Positions 8,552 through 16,617 of a stretch of 64,000 nt of DNA are shown here, one piece after another. The position numbers and the translations under genes were made by a program. Numbering within the stretch: position 1 is the stretch's first letter; each line of letters opens with the position of its first letter. This DNA comes from Caballeronia sp. dw_19. GTDB taxonomy: Bacteria; Pseudomonadota; Gammaproteobacteria; Burkholderiales; Burkholderiaceae. The notes beneath the pieces were generated by a model. The model did not search any database. It was not told the DNA's origin and saw only the letters and a list, made by a program, of their open reading frames with translations. The DNA lies in contig NZ_JAAVUQ010000002.1 in assembly GCF_018449515.1 (NCBI RefSeq), forward strand, positions 370,079 through 434,078, read 5' to 3'.

Positions 8552-9562
8552 ATGAAGCGAATCCTGATTGTCAAGGTGACATCATTGGGCGATATCGTAG
8601 AGACGCAGCCTGTGGTCTCCGATCTTCGCCGTGCATTTCCGTCCGCCAAAATCGACTGGGCGGCAGACGCGGCCTTCGCCGACATCATTCGCTGGAATCC
8701 GGCCGTGGACCGCGTGTTGAGCGCGCCGCTGCGCAAGTTTAAAAAAGCGCGCAGCTGGGCGGATTTGAAAGATATTGCTGCATCTATCGGAGAACTGCGG
8801 GCCGAGAAGTACGACGTTATCCTGGATATCCATGGCGTGTACAAGAGCGCGATCATCGCGTTCCTGGCTCGCGGGCGCCGGCGTTACGGCTATAAGAACA
8901 AGGATCTGGGCGAACTTGGTGCGGCGTTCGCGTACAACAAGCGCTTCGGGCCGCGGCCGAAAACGGATGCGTGGCGTGGCATGCGCGTGAGCGTGGCCGA
9001 CGCGCTGGGTTACACGCTCGACGAAACCCCTGACTTCAATCTTCGTCTGCCGCCGCTGGCTGCGCCGTTGCAGCTTCCTCAGGGCGCGCCCATCGCCATG
9101 CTGTTCCACGCTACCTCAGCCGATGAAAAGAAATGGCCGATCGACCGATGGGCCGAGACGGGGCGTTCTCTGACGGCGCGGGGTTATCGGATCGCGCTGC
9201 CGTGGGGTACCGAAGGCGAGCGCCGGGAGGGCGAGCAGATTGCGGCGCTCGTGCCGGGTGCGATCGTTTTGCCGAAGCTGACGGTGACCGAATGCGCGCA
9301 TTGCATCGAGGCGTCGGCGCTGGTCGTGGGCATGGATACGGGGCTGGTCCACCTGGCGTATGCGCTGGGCCGGCCCACGGTGATGATTTTTACGGCAACG
9401 TCGCGCGGGCATTTCGGCATTGGCTCGTCGACGCATTCGGTGTCTGTCGGCGACCAGCGTGTTCCGCCCGATGTCGCGACGGTGCTGGAAGCAATAGATG
9501 GCGTGTTGACGGGAACGGTGGTGCCCGCAGCGCACGATGTAGCGACGGGCGCCGTGTCCTGA
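8552..9562 (+). CDS. waaC: Lipopolysaccharide heptosyltransferase I
   Basis: A 336-residue GT9-family glycosyltransferase. It starts MKRILIVKVTSLGDIVETQP, the standard WaaC/RfaC start, and contains the C-terminal donor site block VVGMDTGLVHLAYALGRPTV at about residues 255-275. It transfers the first L-glycero-D-manno-heptose from ADP-heptose to Kdo of the LPS inner core on the cytoplasmic face of the inner membrane. Length equals the family norm (320-340). It stands alone here and converges with the next gene, with only 32 bases between stops. Confidence 0.95.
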   Translation: MKRILIVKVTSLGDIVETQPVVSDLRRAFPSAKIDWAADAAFADIIRWNPAVDRVLSAPLRKFKKARSWADLKDIAASIGELRAEKYDVILDIHGVYKSAIIAFLARGRRRYGYKNKDLGELGAAFAYNKRFGPRPKTDAWRGMRVSVADALGYTLDETPDFNLRLPPLAAPLQLPQGAPIAMLFHATSADEKKWPIDRWAETGRSLTARGYRIALPWGTEGERREGEQIAALVPGAIVLPKLTVTECAHCIEASALVVGMDTGLVHLAYALGRPTVMIFTATSRGHFGIGSSTHSVSVGDQRVPPDVATVLEAIDGVLTGTVVPAAHDVATGAVS

Positions 9563-9594
9563 TTCGAGTCGTTAAAGCATCCCGACGAGCGCGT

Positions 9595-10245
9595 TCAAGC
9601 GGCCGAAAACCCTTCCGGGAACAGGCGTCCGAGCGCTGCTTCAAAATGCTCGATGGGCGCCGCGCCGCGCAACGCGATGGGCGGCGGCGGTTCCTGATCG
9701 CCCACGCCGTCACGCGACAGCACGACGAACGGCACGCCCGTCACGCCGAGCTTCTTCGCAAACTCTTCGTCTTCGATCACCGCGTCGGTGAGTTCATCGC
9801 CGAGCAACGCTTCTTCCAGCGATTCCGGATCGATGCCGCAGGTGGCGGCAATATCCAGCAGCGCATCGGTATCGCCGATATCGATGCCATCCTCGAAATA
9901 CGCCTTGAAGATTGCACGATGCACAGCGTCGAAACGGCCCGATTCGCGCGCGAAAAATGCGGTCTCGAACGCCTTGCGGCTATTCGGTTGAACCGGCGGG
10001 AGGCGCAGCAACAAACCGCGTTCGTTGGCTATCGGGTAGACGGAGTTTTCCCAGGTTTCATGCAGGAAGTCGCTATTCGGATCGAGCGGGGGAGCGGGTT
10101 CGGGGCGCAGTTCGAACGCGTGCCAGCGGACTTCGACCGCGTCGCCATAGGTACTCTTGAACTGGTCGATGACCGGCACTTCCAGATAGCAGAAAGGGCA
10201 GACGAAATCCGACCAGACGTCGAGGTACAGCTTGGGGCTTGTCAT
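9595..10245 (-). CDS. DsbA-family oxidoreductase (FrnE-like)
   Basis: A 216-residue thioredoxin-fold protein starting MTSPKLYLDVWSDFVCPFCY. The CPFC redox motif is at residues 16-19, and the cis-proline strand is seen in GVTGVPFVVLS. There is no signal peptide, so it is probably cytoplasmic and belongs to the FrnE/2-hydroxychromene-2-carboxylate isomerase-like group rather than periplasmic DsbA. Substrate unknown. Its upstream region carries near-repeats of AATTGGTCCA. Confidence 0.87.
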   Translation of the reverse strand: MTSPKLYLDVWSDFVCPFCYLEVPVIDQFKSTYGDAVEVRWHAFELRPEPAPPLDPNSDFLHETWENSVYPIANERGLLLRLPPVQPNSRKAFETAFFARESGRFDAVHRAIFKAYFEDGIDIGDTDALLDIAATCGIDPESLEEALLGDELTDAVIEDEEFAKKLGVTGVPFVVLSRDGVGDQEPPPPIALRGAAPIEHFEAALGRLFPEGFSAA

Positions 10246-10259
10246 ATCAGGGCGGTCCA

Positions 10260-10300
10260 GAATTGGTCCAAATTAGTCCAAAATTCTACCCGACATTGGA
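10260..10300. promoter_or_regulatory. Phased direct repeats upstream of the DsbA-like gene
   Basis: AATTGGTCCA and AATTAGTCCA lie back to back (10261-10280), one helical turn apart. A partly inverted TTGGAC follows near 10294. Together they resemble a regulator-binding site about 15-55 bases before the minus-strand start at 10245. No regulator is identified. Confidence 0.4.
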
Positions 10301-10468
10301 CTTTAGCCCCGTCCGCTCTTTACGCGGGCTTTCGCGGTCAGGCGATGTCATTTCTGCTGGCTGCCGGTCCACAAGCTGGGTTCCTGGATGCTTTCGGATA
10401 GTTGTCGCCGAAAGGGAGACGACGCCCGTTCGTGATAGGATCCGCCCACTATTAAACAGGGGGCCGCA

Positions 10469-10687
10469 ATGGCATTCAAAGAAACGAAGGGCAATAAGAC
10501 CGTTGAGGCACTCGTAATGCCGGCACCGGGCGCAATGTTCAAGGGCTATATCCGCGTTGTCACGGAACACGTAAACGGGCCCATTGGGCAGACAATTGGA
10601 CGTGGATGTGGTCGTCCGGTCAAAACCGAGCAGGCTGCGCTTGAACTCGCTGAGATCGAAGCACGCCGGGTAATCTCGGGCAAGTAA
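10469..10687 (+). CDS. Small conserved-looking protein of unknown function
   Basis: A 72-residue soluble, mildly basic protein starting MAFKETKGNKTVEALVMPAP. It contains GPIGQTIGRGCGRPVKTEQA and ends in an amphipathic Ala/Glu-rich helix. AGGGGG five bases before the ATG is a strong ribosome site, and the reading frame is compact, which supports a real gene. I do not recognise the family. It is flanked by the divergent DsbA-like gene and the convergent oxidoreductase gene and probably has its own promoter in 10300-10460. Confidence 0.65.
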   Translation: MAFKETKGNKTVEALVMPAPGAMFKGYIRVVTEHVNGPIGQTIGRGCGRPVKTEQAALELAEIEARRVISGK

Positions 10688-10697
10688 GTTGGAAAAG

Positions 10698-10723
10698 CAG
10701 CTCTGAGCGACCGCTCGGAGCTG
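10698..10723 (+). terminator. Stem-loop after the small unknown gene
   Basis: An 11-bp stem with one T-G wobble (arms 10698-10708 and 10713-10723) and a 4-base loop lies 11 bases after the stop codon. There is no T-run, so terminator function is only likely, not certain. Confidence 0.45.
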
Positions 10724-10838
10724 GCCGGGGGCGTCACGTTTGTTAGTATCTGCCCCGCGCCCATGCTGCAAGGGCTTTCGAAGCTATAAAAGCCACAAAC
10801 ACCCTCTGTAAAATTCTGTATTCCTCTGCTTTTCGCGC

Positions 10839-12179
10839 TTAAAACCCACCGTCCAGTTCGATCTTCGTGCCGTCGCTGAAGCGGCTCAGCCGGAATGCTC
10901 GCGGGTCCACCAACGGTTTGTCGTTCGCGACCAGATCGGCCATCAGCTTCCCGGCACCCGGCCCGATCCCGAAGCCGTGACCCGAAAAACCGGTGGCGAT
11001 AAACATGCCCGGAACCTGTTCTGCGGCCGATATCACCGGCACCGCGTCCGGCGTGACGTCGATATAACCCGCCCACGCCTGCGCCACTTTCACGTTTCCA
11101 AGCGCCGGAAAGAGGGCACGGAACGCGTTGATGGCGACATCGTTGAATTTTTGGGTGGGTGCCGGATCGAGCGTGCGCACGGTTTCGAAGACGGTCGGCT
11201 GGTCGAGTCGCCATGTCCGAGGCTGGCGCAACGCCTCGAAAAATCGCTCGCCGAACGCGAAGTCCATCGACCTGAACTGGCTTTTCAGCGCCGGGAGGTA
11301 TTGGCTGAATAGCCGGAAGCTGTCGGGGGTAATCTCGGCCAGGCTGCGGAACGCATTCGCGATCGTGTAGCCGCCATCCAGCCGTTTTCGGTATCCGACC
11401 GTCTGGTTGCAAGCACTGACTTCGGGGCCACCGTCGACCGGTTCCGTGCGCAGTACCGACGACCTCACACTCAGCTGCGGCAGTTCAACGCCAACGCTGC
11501 CGGCGAACAAGCGTGTCCACGCACCGCCCGCTACCACCACGCTCGAGCAGCGGATCGGGCCGTATTCGGTCACGACGCCACTGATCGCACCCGCGCTCGT
11601 TTCGATGCCACGCACCGCGCACGGCGTTAAAACCTTTACGCCCTTGGCGCGCAGCGCGTGGGCAATGGCGGGTGCCGCGCGCTGCGGTTCCGCCCGGCCA
11701 TCGGAAGGCGTGTAGATGCCGCCGGGAAACTTGCACGCGGCGCCCGGCATCAGCGCGGCCGTCTCGTCGCTCGATGTGATGCGTGAGTCGATACCCTCGC
11801 GGCCCACCAGCCCGACAGCGCGTGCCAGCCAGTTTTCGTGATCGGCGAGGGCCTTGAGGTCGTCGGCGGCGTAGAGGATGCCGCATTGCCGGAAACCCGT
11901 GTCAATGCCGAGCGTCCGGTCCAGCTCGCGCCATAGCTTGAGGCTTTCGAGACTGAGTTCCAGCTCGCGCAAATCGCGGTGCGTCGCGCGGCACCAGCCC
12001 CAGTTGCGGCTGGATTGCTCGCCGGCAATATGGCCTTTCTCGCAGACGGCTACCGAAATGCCCTTCCCGGCAAGAAAAAGGGCCGTGCTCACACCAATAA
12101 TGCCGCCGCCGATAACGACAACATCGACACGCTCGGGTAAATCACGATCTTCGATGACTTCAACTACTTGTGGACCCAT
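10839..12179 (-). CDS. FAD-dependent DAO-family oxidoreductase (D-amino-acid dehydrogenase/amine oxidase type)
   Basis: A 446-residue flavoprotein. The Rossmann FAD motif VVVIGGGIIGVSTALFLAGK occurs at about residues 20-40, followed by a RNWGWCRATHRDLRELEL segment. The C-terminal FAD-contact block is GMFIATGFSGHGFGIGPGAG. The fold is the DAO family that oxidises D-amino acids, glycine derivatives or other secondary amines. The exact substrate cannot be read from sequence, and no catabolic neighbour clarifies it. GGAGG lies upstream of the ATG at 12179. Apparently monocistronic. Confidence 0.85.
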   Translation of the reverse strand: MGPQVVEVIEDRDLPERVDVVVIGGGIIGVSTALFLAGKGISVAVCEKGHIAGEQSSRNWGWCRATHRDLRELELSLESLKLWRELDRTLGIDTGFRQCGILYAADDLKALADHENWLARAVGLVGREGIDSRITSSDETAALMPGAACKFPGGIYTPSDGRAEPQRAAPAIAHALRAKGVKVLTPCAVRGIETSAGAISGVVTEYGPIRCSSVVVAGGAWTRLFAGSVGVELPQLSVRSSVLRTEPVDGGPEVSACNQTVGYRKRLDGGYTIANAFRSLAEITPDSFRLFSQYLPALKSQFRSMDFAFGERFFEALRQPRTWRLDQPTVFETVRTLDPAPTQKFNDVAINAFRALFPALGNVKVAQAWAGYIDVTPDAVPVISAAEQVPGMFIATGFSGHGFGIGPGAGKLMADLVANDKPLVDPRAFRLSRFSDGTKIELDGGF

Positions 12180-12381
12180 CTATCCTCCTTAATAGGGCAG
12201 ACGCGAGTGCAGGTTCGGGAAAACGGGCCTCGGCAACTGCCCGCTGTGCTTTCGGGCATCCTGTGTGCTTTGCTCTACCGATGGCCCGTCAAAAGCCGAC
12301 CCTTGTGCAACCGGCTTGACGGTCGATTCCATGCTGCGGCGTTGTGCGCGGCATATCCCCCTGACTTTCTGGAGAACACTT

Positions 12382-12813
12382 GTGCAAAAGACAGCATCGG
12401 CCAAATGGAGTGGTGGCATCAAGGACGGTAAAGGTTACATTTCGACGCAAACCGGTGTATTGAAAGACGCGCCCTACGGTTTTGCATCGCGCTTCGAAGG
12501 CGGCCCCGGTACGAATCCCGAAGAACTGATCGGCGCCGCGCATTCGGGTTGTTTCACGATGGCGCTGTCCCTGCAACTCACGCAGGCGGGCCTCACGGCG
12601 GAAAGCCTCGAGACGAAGTCTACCGTGACGCTGGAGAAGGACGGCGACGGGTTCTCGATCACCGCCTGCCATCTGGATTTGAAAGGTAAAGTGCCTGGCA
12701 CAGACAAAGCCACATTCGAGAAGCTCGCGAACGCGGCGAAAGAGGGCTGCCCGGTCTCCAAGCTGTTCGCTGGAAACGCGAAGATCACGCTGAACACGGA
12801 ATTCGTTTCCTGA
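12382..12813 (+). CDS. osmC: OsmC-family hydroperoxide reductase
   Basis: A 143-residue protein starting (V)QKTASAKWSGGIKDGKG. The two redox cysteines are in AAHSGCFTMALS (about residue 57) and KEGCPVSKLF (about residue 121), as in OsmC peroxidases that reduce organic hydroperoxides. The GTG at 12382 is chosen because GGAG lies seven bases upstream and OsmC proteins begin at this point; an upstream ATG at 12265 would add 39 unconserved residues. Followed by an intrinsic terminator. Cytosolic stress-protection function is known for the family. Confidence 0.93.
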   Translation: MQKTASAKWSGGIKDGKGYISTQTGVLKDAPYGFASRFEGGPGTNPEELIGAAHSGCFTMALSLQLTQAGLTAESLETKSTVTLEKDGDGFSITACHLDLKGKVPGTDKATFEKLANAAKEGCPVSKLFAGNAKITLNTEFVS

Positions 12814-12835
12814 GTTTCGTTTGACCGAGGCACTC

Positions 12836-12875
12836 AAGGGCGCGTCCGCGAAACCGGGGGCGCCCTTTCTTTTTG
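12836..12875 (+). terminator. Intrinsic terminator after osmC
   Basis: Arms AAGGGCGC (12836-12843) and GCGCCCTT (12860-12867) form an 8-bp stem that runs straight into a T-rich tract ending near 12874. It starts 23 bases after the osmC stop. Confidence 0.85.
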
Positions 12876-12980
12876 CAGAGCCTGCCGTCGGTGGTCATCG
12901 TGTGCTGCAGACAGAACCCCGCGGACCTGCCCACAGATACTCAACGGACATACGCTACCGACTAAAATCAGACGCGCGAC

Positions 12981-13015
12981 TTATCCACATTTTTTGTGGA
13001 TAGCCATGTGGACAA
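12981..13015. promoter_or_regulatory. Cluster of three DnaA-box sequences
   Basis: TTATCCACA at 12981-12989 is a perfect consensus DnaA box. Its reverse-strand partner at 12995-13003 reads CTATCCACA, and a third at 13007-13015 reads TTGTCCACA; each differs from consensus by one base. The first two form an inverted pair around five T-rich bases. Three boxes in 35 bp is far beyond ordinary background for high-GC DNA. No dnaA, dnaN, parAB or repA gene is nearby, so this is unlikely to be the main origin. A DnaA-titration or DnaA-controlled regulatory site is possible. Confidence 0.7.
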
Positions 13016-13047
13016 CGTGCGGGAGCGGTCTCCAACTCATTGACGCA

Positions 13048-13074
13048 TAACGGTTTACGGTTCCCTAACGGTTT
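13048..13074. repeat. Direct repeat TAACGGTTT upstream of chaA
   Basis: TAACGGTTT occurs at 13048-13056 and again at 13066-13074, 18 bp apart and about 200 bases before the antiporter start, next to the DnaA-box cluster. It could be a regulator site; this is only suggestive. Confidence 0.35.
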
Positions 13075-13274
13075 GCAGGCAGGTTTCGCAGGCAGGAACG
13101 CTGTCCATAGCCGGCCATGCATCTTCGGGCAATTGTTGCAAGCCCTGAAACCGACCGTTCCGGCCAAGAACCTGTAATCTGACGGCACGTTCAAGCAAAT
13201 GGCCGGACCAGACCCTGGAGCCGGCCAGCTTTCCTGACACTTCCGTCCACACGCAGCACCGCCCTGGAGCATCG

Positions 13275-14366
13275 ATGAAATTCAAGCTGGACTGGACGTG
13301 CATTGCGCCATTTGCCGCACTTGTGATCCTGGGACTGACGTTCGCCATGCCGAACGGCTTCCTGTTCGTACTCGCCGCCATCGCACTCGCGGCGGCCGTA
13401 TTCGCCGCGGTCCATCATGCAGAAGTGGTGGCGCACCGCGTTGGCGAACCGTTCGGCACGCTGGTGCTCGCGATCGCGGTCACGGTGATCGAAGTAGCGC
13501 TGATTGTGTCCGTCATGGTGTCGGGCGGCCCGGAAAAAGCGGCGTTGCCGCGCGACACGGTGTTCGCCGCGATCATGATCGTGTGCAACGGTATTGTCGG
13601 GCTCTGCCTGCTTGTGGGCGGGATGCGGCACCACGAGCAGAATTTCCAGTTGCAGGGCGCAAGCGCGACCCTCGCTATCCTGTGTGCGCTGTCGGTACTG
13701 ACAATGGTTTTGCCCAACTTCACCAGCACGGTGATGGGGCCGGGGTTGTCGACGTCGCAACTGGTATTTGTGGGCGTGACGTCGCTCGTGCTTTACGTGG
13801 TGTTCGTGTTCGTGCAGACGGTACGGCATCGAGACTATTTCCTGCCGCCAGTGCCGGCGCTCGATCCGAATCGAGCCGAATCCGACGACGTTCATGCTCC
13901 GCTGCCGACCAATGGCTACGCGTGGGCCTCCGGCGGTTTGCTGCTGCTTTCGCTGATATCAGTGGTTGGGCTGGCGAAATTGCTGTCGCCGGCGGTCGAG
14001 GCGGGCGTTGCCAGCGCCGGAGCGCCCGAAGCCGTGGTTGGTGTGGTGATCGCTGCGCTCGTGCTGCTGCCGGAAGGCGTCGCCGCATTGCGCGCGGCGC
14101 GACTGAACCGGTTGCAGACGAGCTTGAATCTGGCGCTTGGGTCGGCGCTGGCGAGTATCGGGCTGACCATTCCGGCCGTGGCTGTCGTGTCGCTTGCGAT
14201 CAGCCAGCCGATCGCACTCGGCCTCGGTTCGAAGGAAATCGTACTGCTCGCACTGACCTTGATAGTGAGCGTCCTGACGCTCGGCACCGGGCGCTCGACA
14301 GTGCTTCAAGGCGTGGTTCACCTGGTTATTTTCGCGACATTCCTGTTTCTTTCCGTCGTGCCTTGA
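13275..14366 (+). CDS. chaA: Calcium/proton (sodium/proton) antiporter, ChaA type
   Basis: A 363-residue membrane protein with about eleven hydrophobic segments. It has the two inverted CaCA-family repeats: the first is GEPFGTLVLAIAVTVIEVAL (about residues 57-76), the second is LPEGVAALRAARLNRLQTSL with LNLALGSALASIGLTIPAV (about residues 260-300). Conserved acidic residues lie in both. It exchanges cytoplasmic Ca2+ or Na+ for protons across the inner membrane. Length agrees with E. coli ChaA (366). Single gene; its upstream region holds the DnaA-box cluster. Confidence 0.9.
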   Translation: MKFKLDWTCIAPFAALVILGLTFAMPNGFLFVLAAIALAAAVFAAVHHAEVVAHRVGEPFGTLVLAIAVTVIEVALIVSVMVSGGPEKAALPRDTVFAAIMIVCNGIVGLCLLVGGMRHHEQNFQLQGASATLAILCALSVLTMVLPNFTSTVMGPGLSTSQLVFVGVTSLVLYVVFVFVQTVRHRDYFLPPVPALDPNRAESDDVHAPLPTNGYAWASGGLLLLSLISVVGLAKLLSPAVEAGVASAGAPEAVVGVVIAALVLLPEGVAALRAARLNRLQTSLNLALGSALASIGLTIPAVAVVSLAISQPIALGLGSKEIVLLALTLIVSVLTLGTGRSTVLQGVVHLVIFATFLFLSVVP

Positions 14367-14498
14367 ATACTTCGGTGCGATAGGCGGCGCGTCTTCGGCC
14401 CGGAACCGCTTTTGAAAACAAGGGCCTACCAATCCGGGCAGGAGCCAAGCGCTGTTGTTGTGCAGACGCTTCATAACCGTCGCCGATCTCAAAATCTT

Positions 14499-14552
14499 TT
14501 GCAATGCAGCATCGAATGCGTATAATAAGGGTATTCCCTAACGGGTAATCCC
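14499..14552 (+). promoter_or_regulatory. Strong sigma70 promoter with overlapping double palindrome
   Basis: TTGCAA (14499-14504), a 16-bp spacer and a perfect TATAAT (14521-14526) form a near-consensus promoter. Immediately downstream, over the expected transcription start, lie GGGTATTCCC (14529-14538) and GGGTAATCCC (14543-14552). Each is almost palindromic and they are 14 bp apart, the arrangement of an operator. Drives the 49-residue ORF at 14575. Confidence 0.7.
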
Positions 14553-14574
14553 TGATTCGCACTGAGGTGCTCTC

Positions 14575-14724
14575 ATGAAAACCACCGCTCAAAGTTCGCT
14601 TGTCGTTTCGTTCGGTTCCTGGTTCCGCAAGGCGAAGGCTGTCGTTCGCCGCGAAGCTGCCCACGCGCTGAACCTGCATCTGCAAAATTGCGCAGTGCTG
14701 GCTGAAGCGTATCGCCGGAAGTAA
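14575..14724 (+). CDS. Small basic protein, 49 residues, unknown function
   Basis: The ATG at 14575 opens a 49-residue frame starting MKTTAQSSLVVSFGSWFRKA and ending AEAYRRK. GAGGTG lies five to six bases upstream, and a near-consensus promoter with operator-like palindromes lies just before it. The product is basic, has no membrane segment, and could form an amphipathic helix from residue 14 onward. I do not recognise the family. The combination of promoter, operator and ribosome site argues for a real, regulated small protein. Confidence 0.6.
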   Translation: MKTTAQSSLVVSFGSWFRKAKAVVRREAAHALNLHLQNCAVLAEAYRRK

Positions 14725-14808
14725 ATCGGCTGCGGCTAAGCCAATCGACGTGTCGATCGAGCCGTTTCATCGCTCTCGAACGTCGGTTAGCATGCCTTTG
14801 GTGGCGTT

Positions 14809-14839
14809 AAAAAGGTTGCCGGGAAAATCGCCGGCAACC
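14809..14839 (-). terminator. Intrinsic terminator after the purine permease (minus strand)
   Basis: GGTTGCCGG (14814-14822) pairs with CCGGCAACC (14831-14839) around eight bases. Read on the minus strand, the stem is followed by five T (complement of 14809-14813). It lies 55 bases past the permease stop. Confidence 0.85.
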
Positions 14840-14893
14840 GCGGTGCCGATACTGAACGTGCTGACTGCGCTAAATGCTTTTTAGCCCGTCAGG

Positions 14894-16288
14894 TCAGATT
14901 GCCCATCCGCCGAGATAAAACACGGCAAGCACTGCGGCAATCATCACCGTGCCAACGTTCAGCTTCTTGTATTCGCCGGCAACTACGCGCCCGATCACGA
15001 GCGTACAGAAACCGAGCATGATGCCGGTCACAATATTGGCCGACAGCACAATGAACACGGCGCAGACAAGACCCGACATGGTGTCGACAAGATCGTCCAT
15101 GTGAAGTTTGCTCACGCTTGCAAGCATCAGCAGACCGACATACATCAGTGCCGGAGCCGTCGCGTAGGAAGGCACGAGTCCGGCGAGCGGCGAGAAGAAC
15201 ATCACCAGCAGGAACATCACGCCAACGGTAGCGGCCGCCAGGCCCGATTTCGCGCCTGCCGCCACGCCCACCGTCGATTCAATATAGGCCGCAGCCGGCG
15301 CACCGCCGAGACACGCAGCAACAATTGAACTGACCGAGTCCGCCGTCAACGCCCGGCCTCCGTTCACAATCCGGCCTTTTTCGTCTATCTGGCCTGCCTG
15401 TCCTGCGACCGCGCGAATCGTGCCGGTGGCGTCGAAGACGGCTGTCATCACCAGTGCAAACACACTAGGCAGTACGGCCAGCGAAAGCGCGCCGCGAATG
15501 TCCATGGCGCCGATCAGCGAAGCATGGCCGGGCGCGCTCAGCGAGGGCAGCGCGAATACGCCGGTGAAACGAACGGCGGGATCGAAGGCCAGTCCCAGCG
15601 CCGACAACCCGACTACCACCAGCAGGATCCCGCCCGGCACGCGCCGGCGTTCCAGCCCGATGATCGCAGCGAGCCCGAAGACCGACATCAATACGGGAAA
15701 CGCCGTGATATGACCGAGCGAAACGGGCAAACCCGCGCCCGGATTCTTGACGATCAGGCCGACATCGTTCGACGCGATCAGCAACAAAAACAAGCCGATC
15801 CCGATCCCCGTGCCATGCGCCACGCCTGCCGGCAGATTGCGCAGGATCCACGAGCGCACGCCGGTGACGGAGATTGCGGTGAAGGTGACGCCCATCAGGA
15901 AGACGGCGCCGAGCGCGACGGAGGGCGAGAGCCCTTTGCCCAGCACCAACCCGAACGCGGTGAACGCGGTGAGCGAGATTGCACAGCCGATCGCGATAGG
16001 CAAGCGAGCCCAGATGCCCATCAGGAGCGAGCCGAACGCAGTCGTCAGGCAGACCGCCACGAAGACGGCGCGGGTGTCGAATCCGGCCTTGCCGAGCATG
16101 GCCGGGACGACGAACACGGAATAAACCATCGCCAGGAAGGTAGTAATTCCGGCGATCACTTCGCGCCGCTGGGTACTGCCGCGCGCACTGATTTGAAAAT
16201 ATCGGTCGATCAATCCGCCTGATTGGGACGCGTGTGCGTCATCCTGGATGTCGATGCCGCCAAGCGGCTGGATGTGGGGTTCCATCAT
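14894..16288 (-). CDS. NCS2-family guanine/hypoxanthine (adenine) permease
   Basis: A 464-residue protein with about twelve to thirteen membrane segments. Conserved NCS2 AzgA-subfamily blocks include [20 protein letters not shown] near the N-terminus, [17 protein letters not shown], and [22 protein letters not shown], which carries the substrate-site glutamate. The family imports purine bases by proton symport. The start at 16288 has AGGAG eight bases upstream. A second ATG follows immediately. A GTTGGC/GCCAAC hairpin (16392-16407) lies in the upstream region. Confidence 0.9.
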   Translation of the reverse strand: MMEPHIQPLGGIDIQDDAHASQSGGLIDRYFQISARGSTQRREVIAGITTFLAMVYSVFVVPAMLGKAGFDTRAVFVAVCLTTAFGSLLMGIWARLPIAIGCAISLTAFTAFGLVLGKGLSPSVALGAVFLMGVTFTAISVTGVRSWILRNLPAGVAHGTGIGIGLFLLLIASNDVGLIVKNPGAGLPVSLGHITAFPVLMSVFGLAAIIGLERRRVPGGILLVVVGLSALGLAFDPAVRFTGVFALPSLSAPGHASLIGAMDIRGALSLAVLPSVFALVMTAVFDATGTIRAVAGQAGQIDEKGRIVNGGRALTADSVSSIVAACLGGAPAAAYIESTVGVAAGAKSGLAAATVGVMFLLVMFFSPLAGLVPSYATAPALMYVGLLMLASVSKLHMDDLVDTMSGLVCAVFIVLSANIVTGIMLGFCTLVIGRVVAGEYKKLNVGTVMIAAVLAVFYLGGWAI

Positions 16289-16546
16289 GAGCTGTTCTCC
16301 TTTATCAGCAGGCTGAAACAAGCGCACCGGATGGTCTTTGCAAGACCGGGTGCGCCGTCTTCAGGGTCGTCTCGATAGGTTTATTTATAGTGTTGGCGGG
16401 AGCCAACGCATTGGACTGGGGCCAGCACAGAGACTAGGGCAACATTAAGCCGCCTCCAATCTCAAAAATGGGATTCCAGTCATGCCGCGATCCTTATAAG
16501 GTTCGTTTCAATACGGCTTTGACGGAGCACGCGCACGGTATAAAAG

Positions 16547-16582
16547 CAAAAGGGCCAGGTCTCGAATGACCTGGCCCTTTTG
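16547..16582. terminator. Bidirectional intrinsic terminator
   Basis: A perfect 15-bp stem (16547-16561 with 16568-16582) and six-base loop, flanked by A-run on the left and T-run on the right. It lies 35 bases downstream of the gamma-glutamyltranspeptidase stop on the minus strand. Confidence 0.92.
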
Positions 16583-16617
16583 TCTGTCCGGAACCGACCT
16601 GAAACTAACGCGGCCGC

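Noticed and set aside
12265..12381. Longer OsmC with a 39-residue N-terminal extension
   Set aside because: The extension is not OsmC-like, and the GTG at 12382 has a good ribosome site at the family's normal start.
12981..13015. Chromosomal replication origin
   Set aside because: Only three boxes, no extended AT-rich unwinding region, and no dnaA, dnaN, rpmH, parAB or repA neighbour. Kept as a DnaA-binding cluster only.
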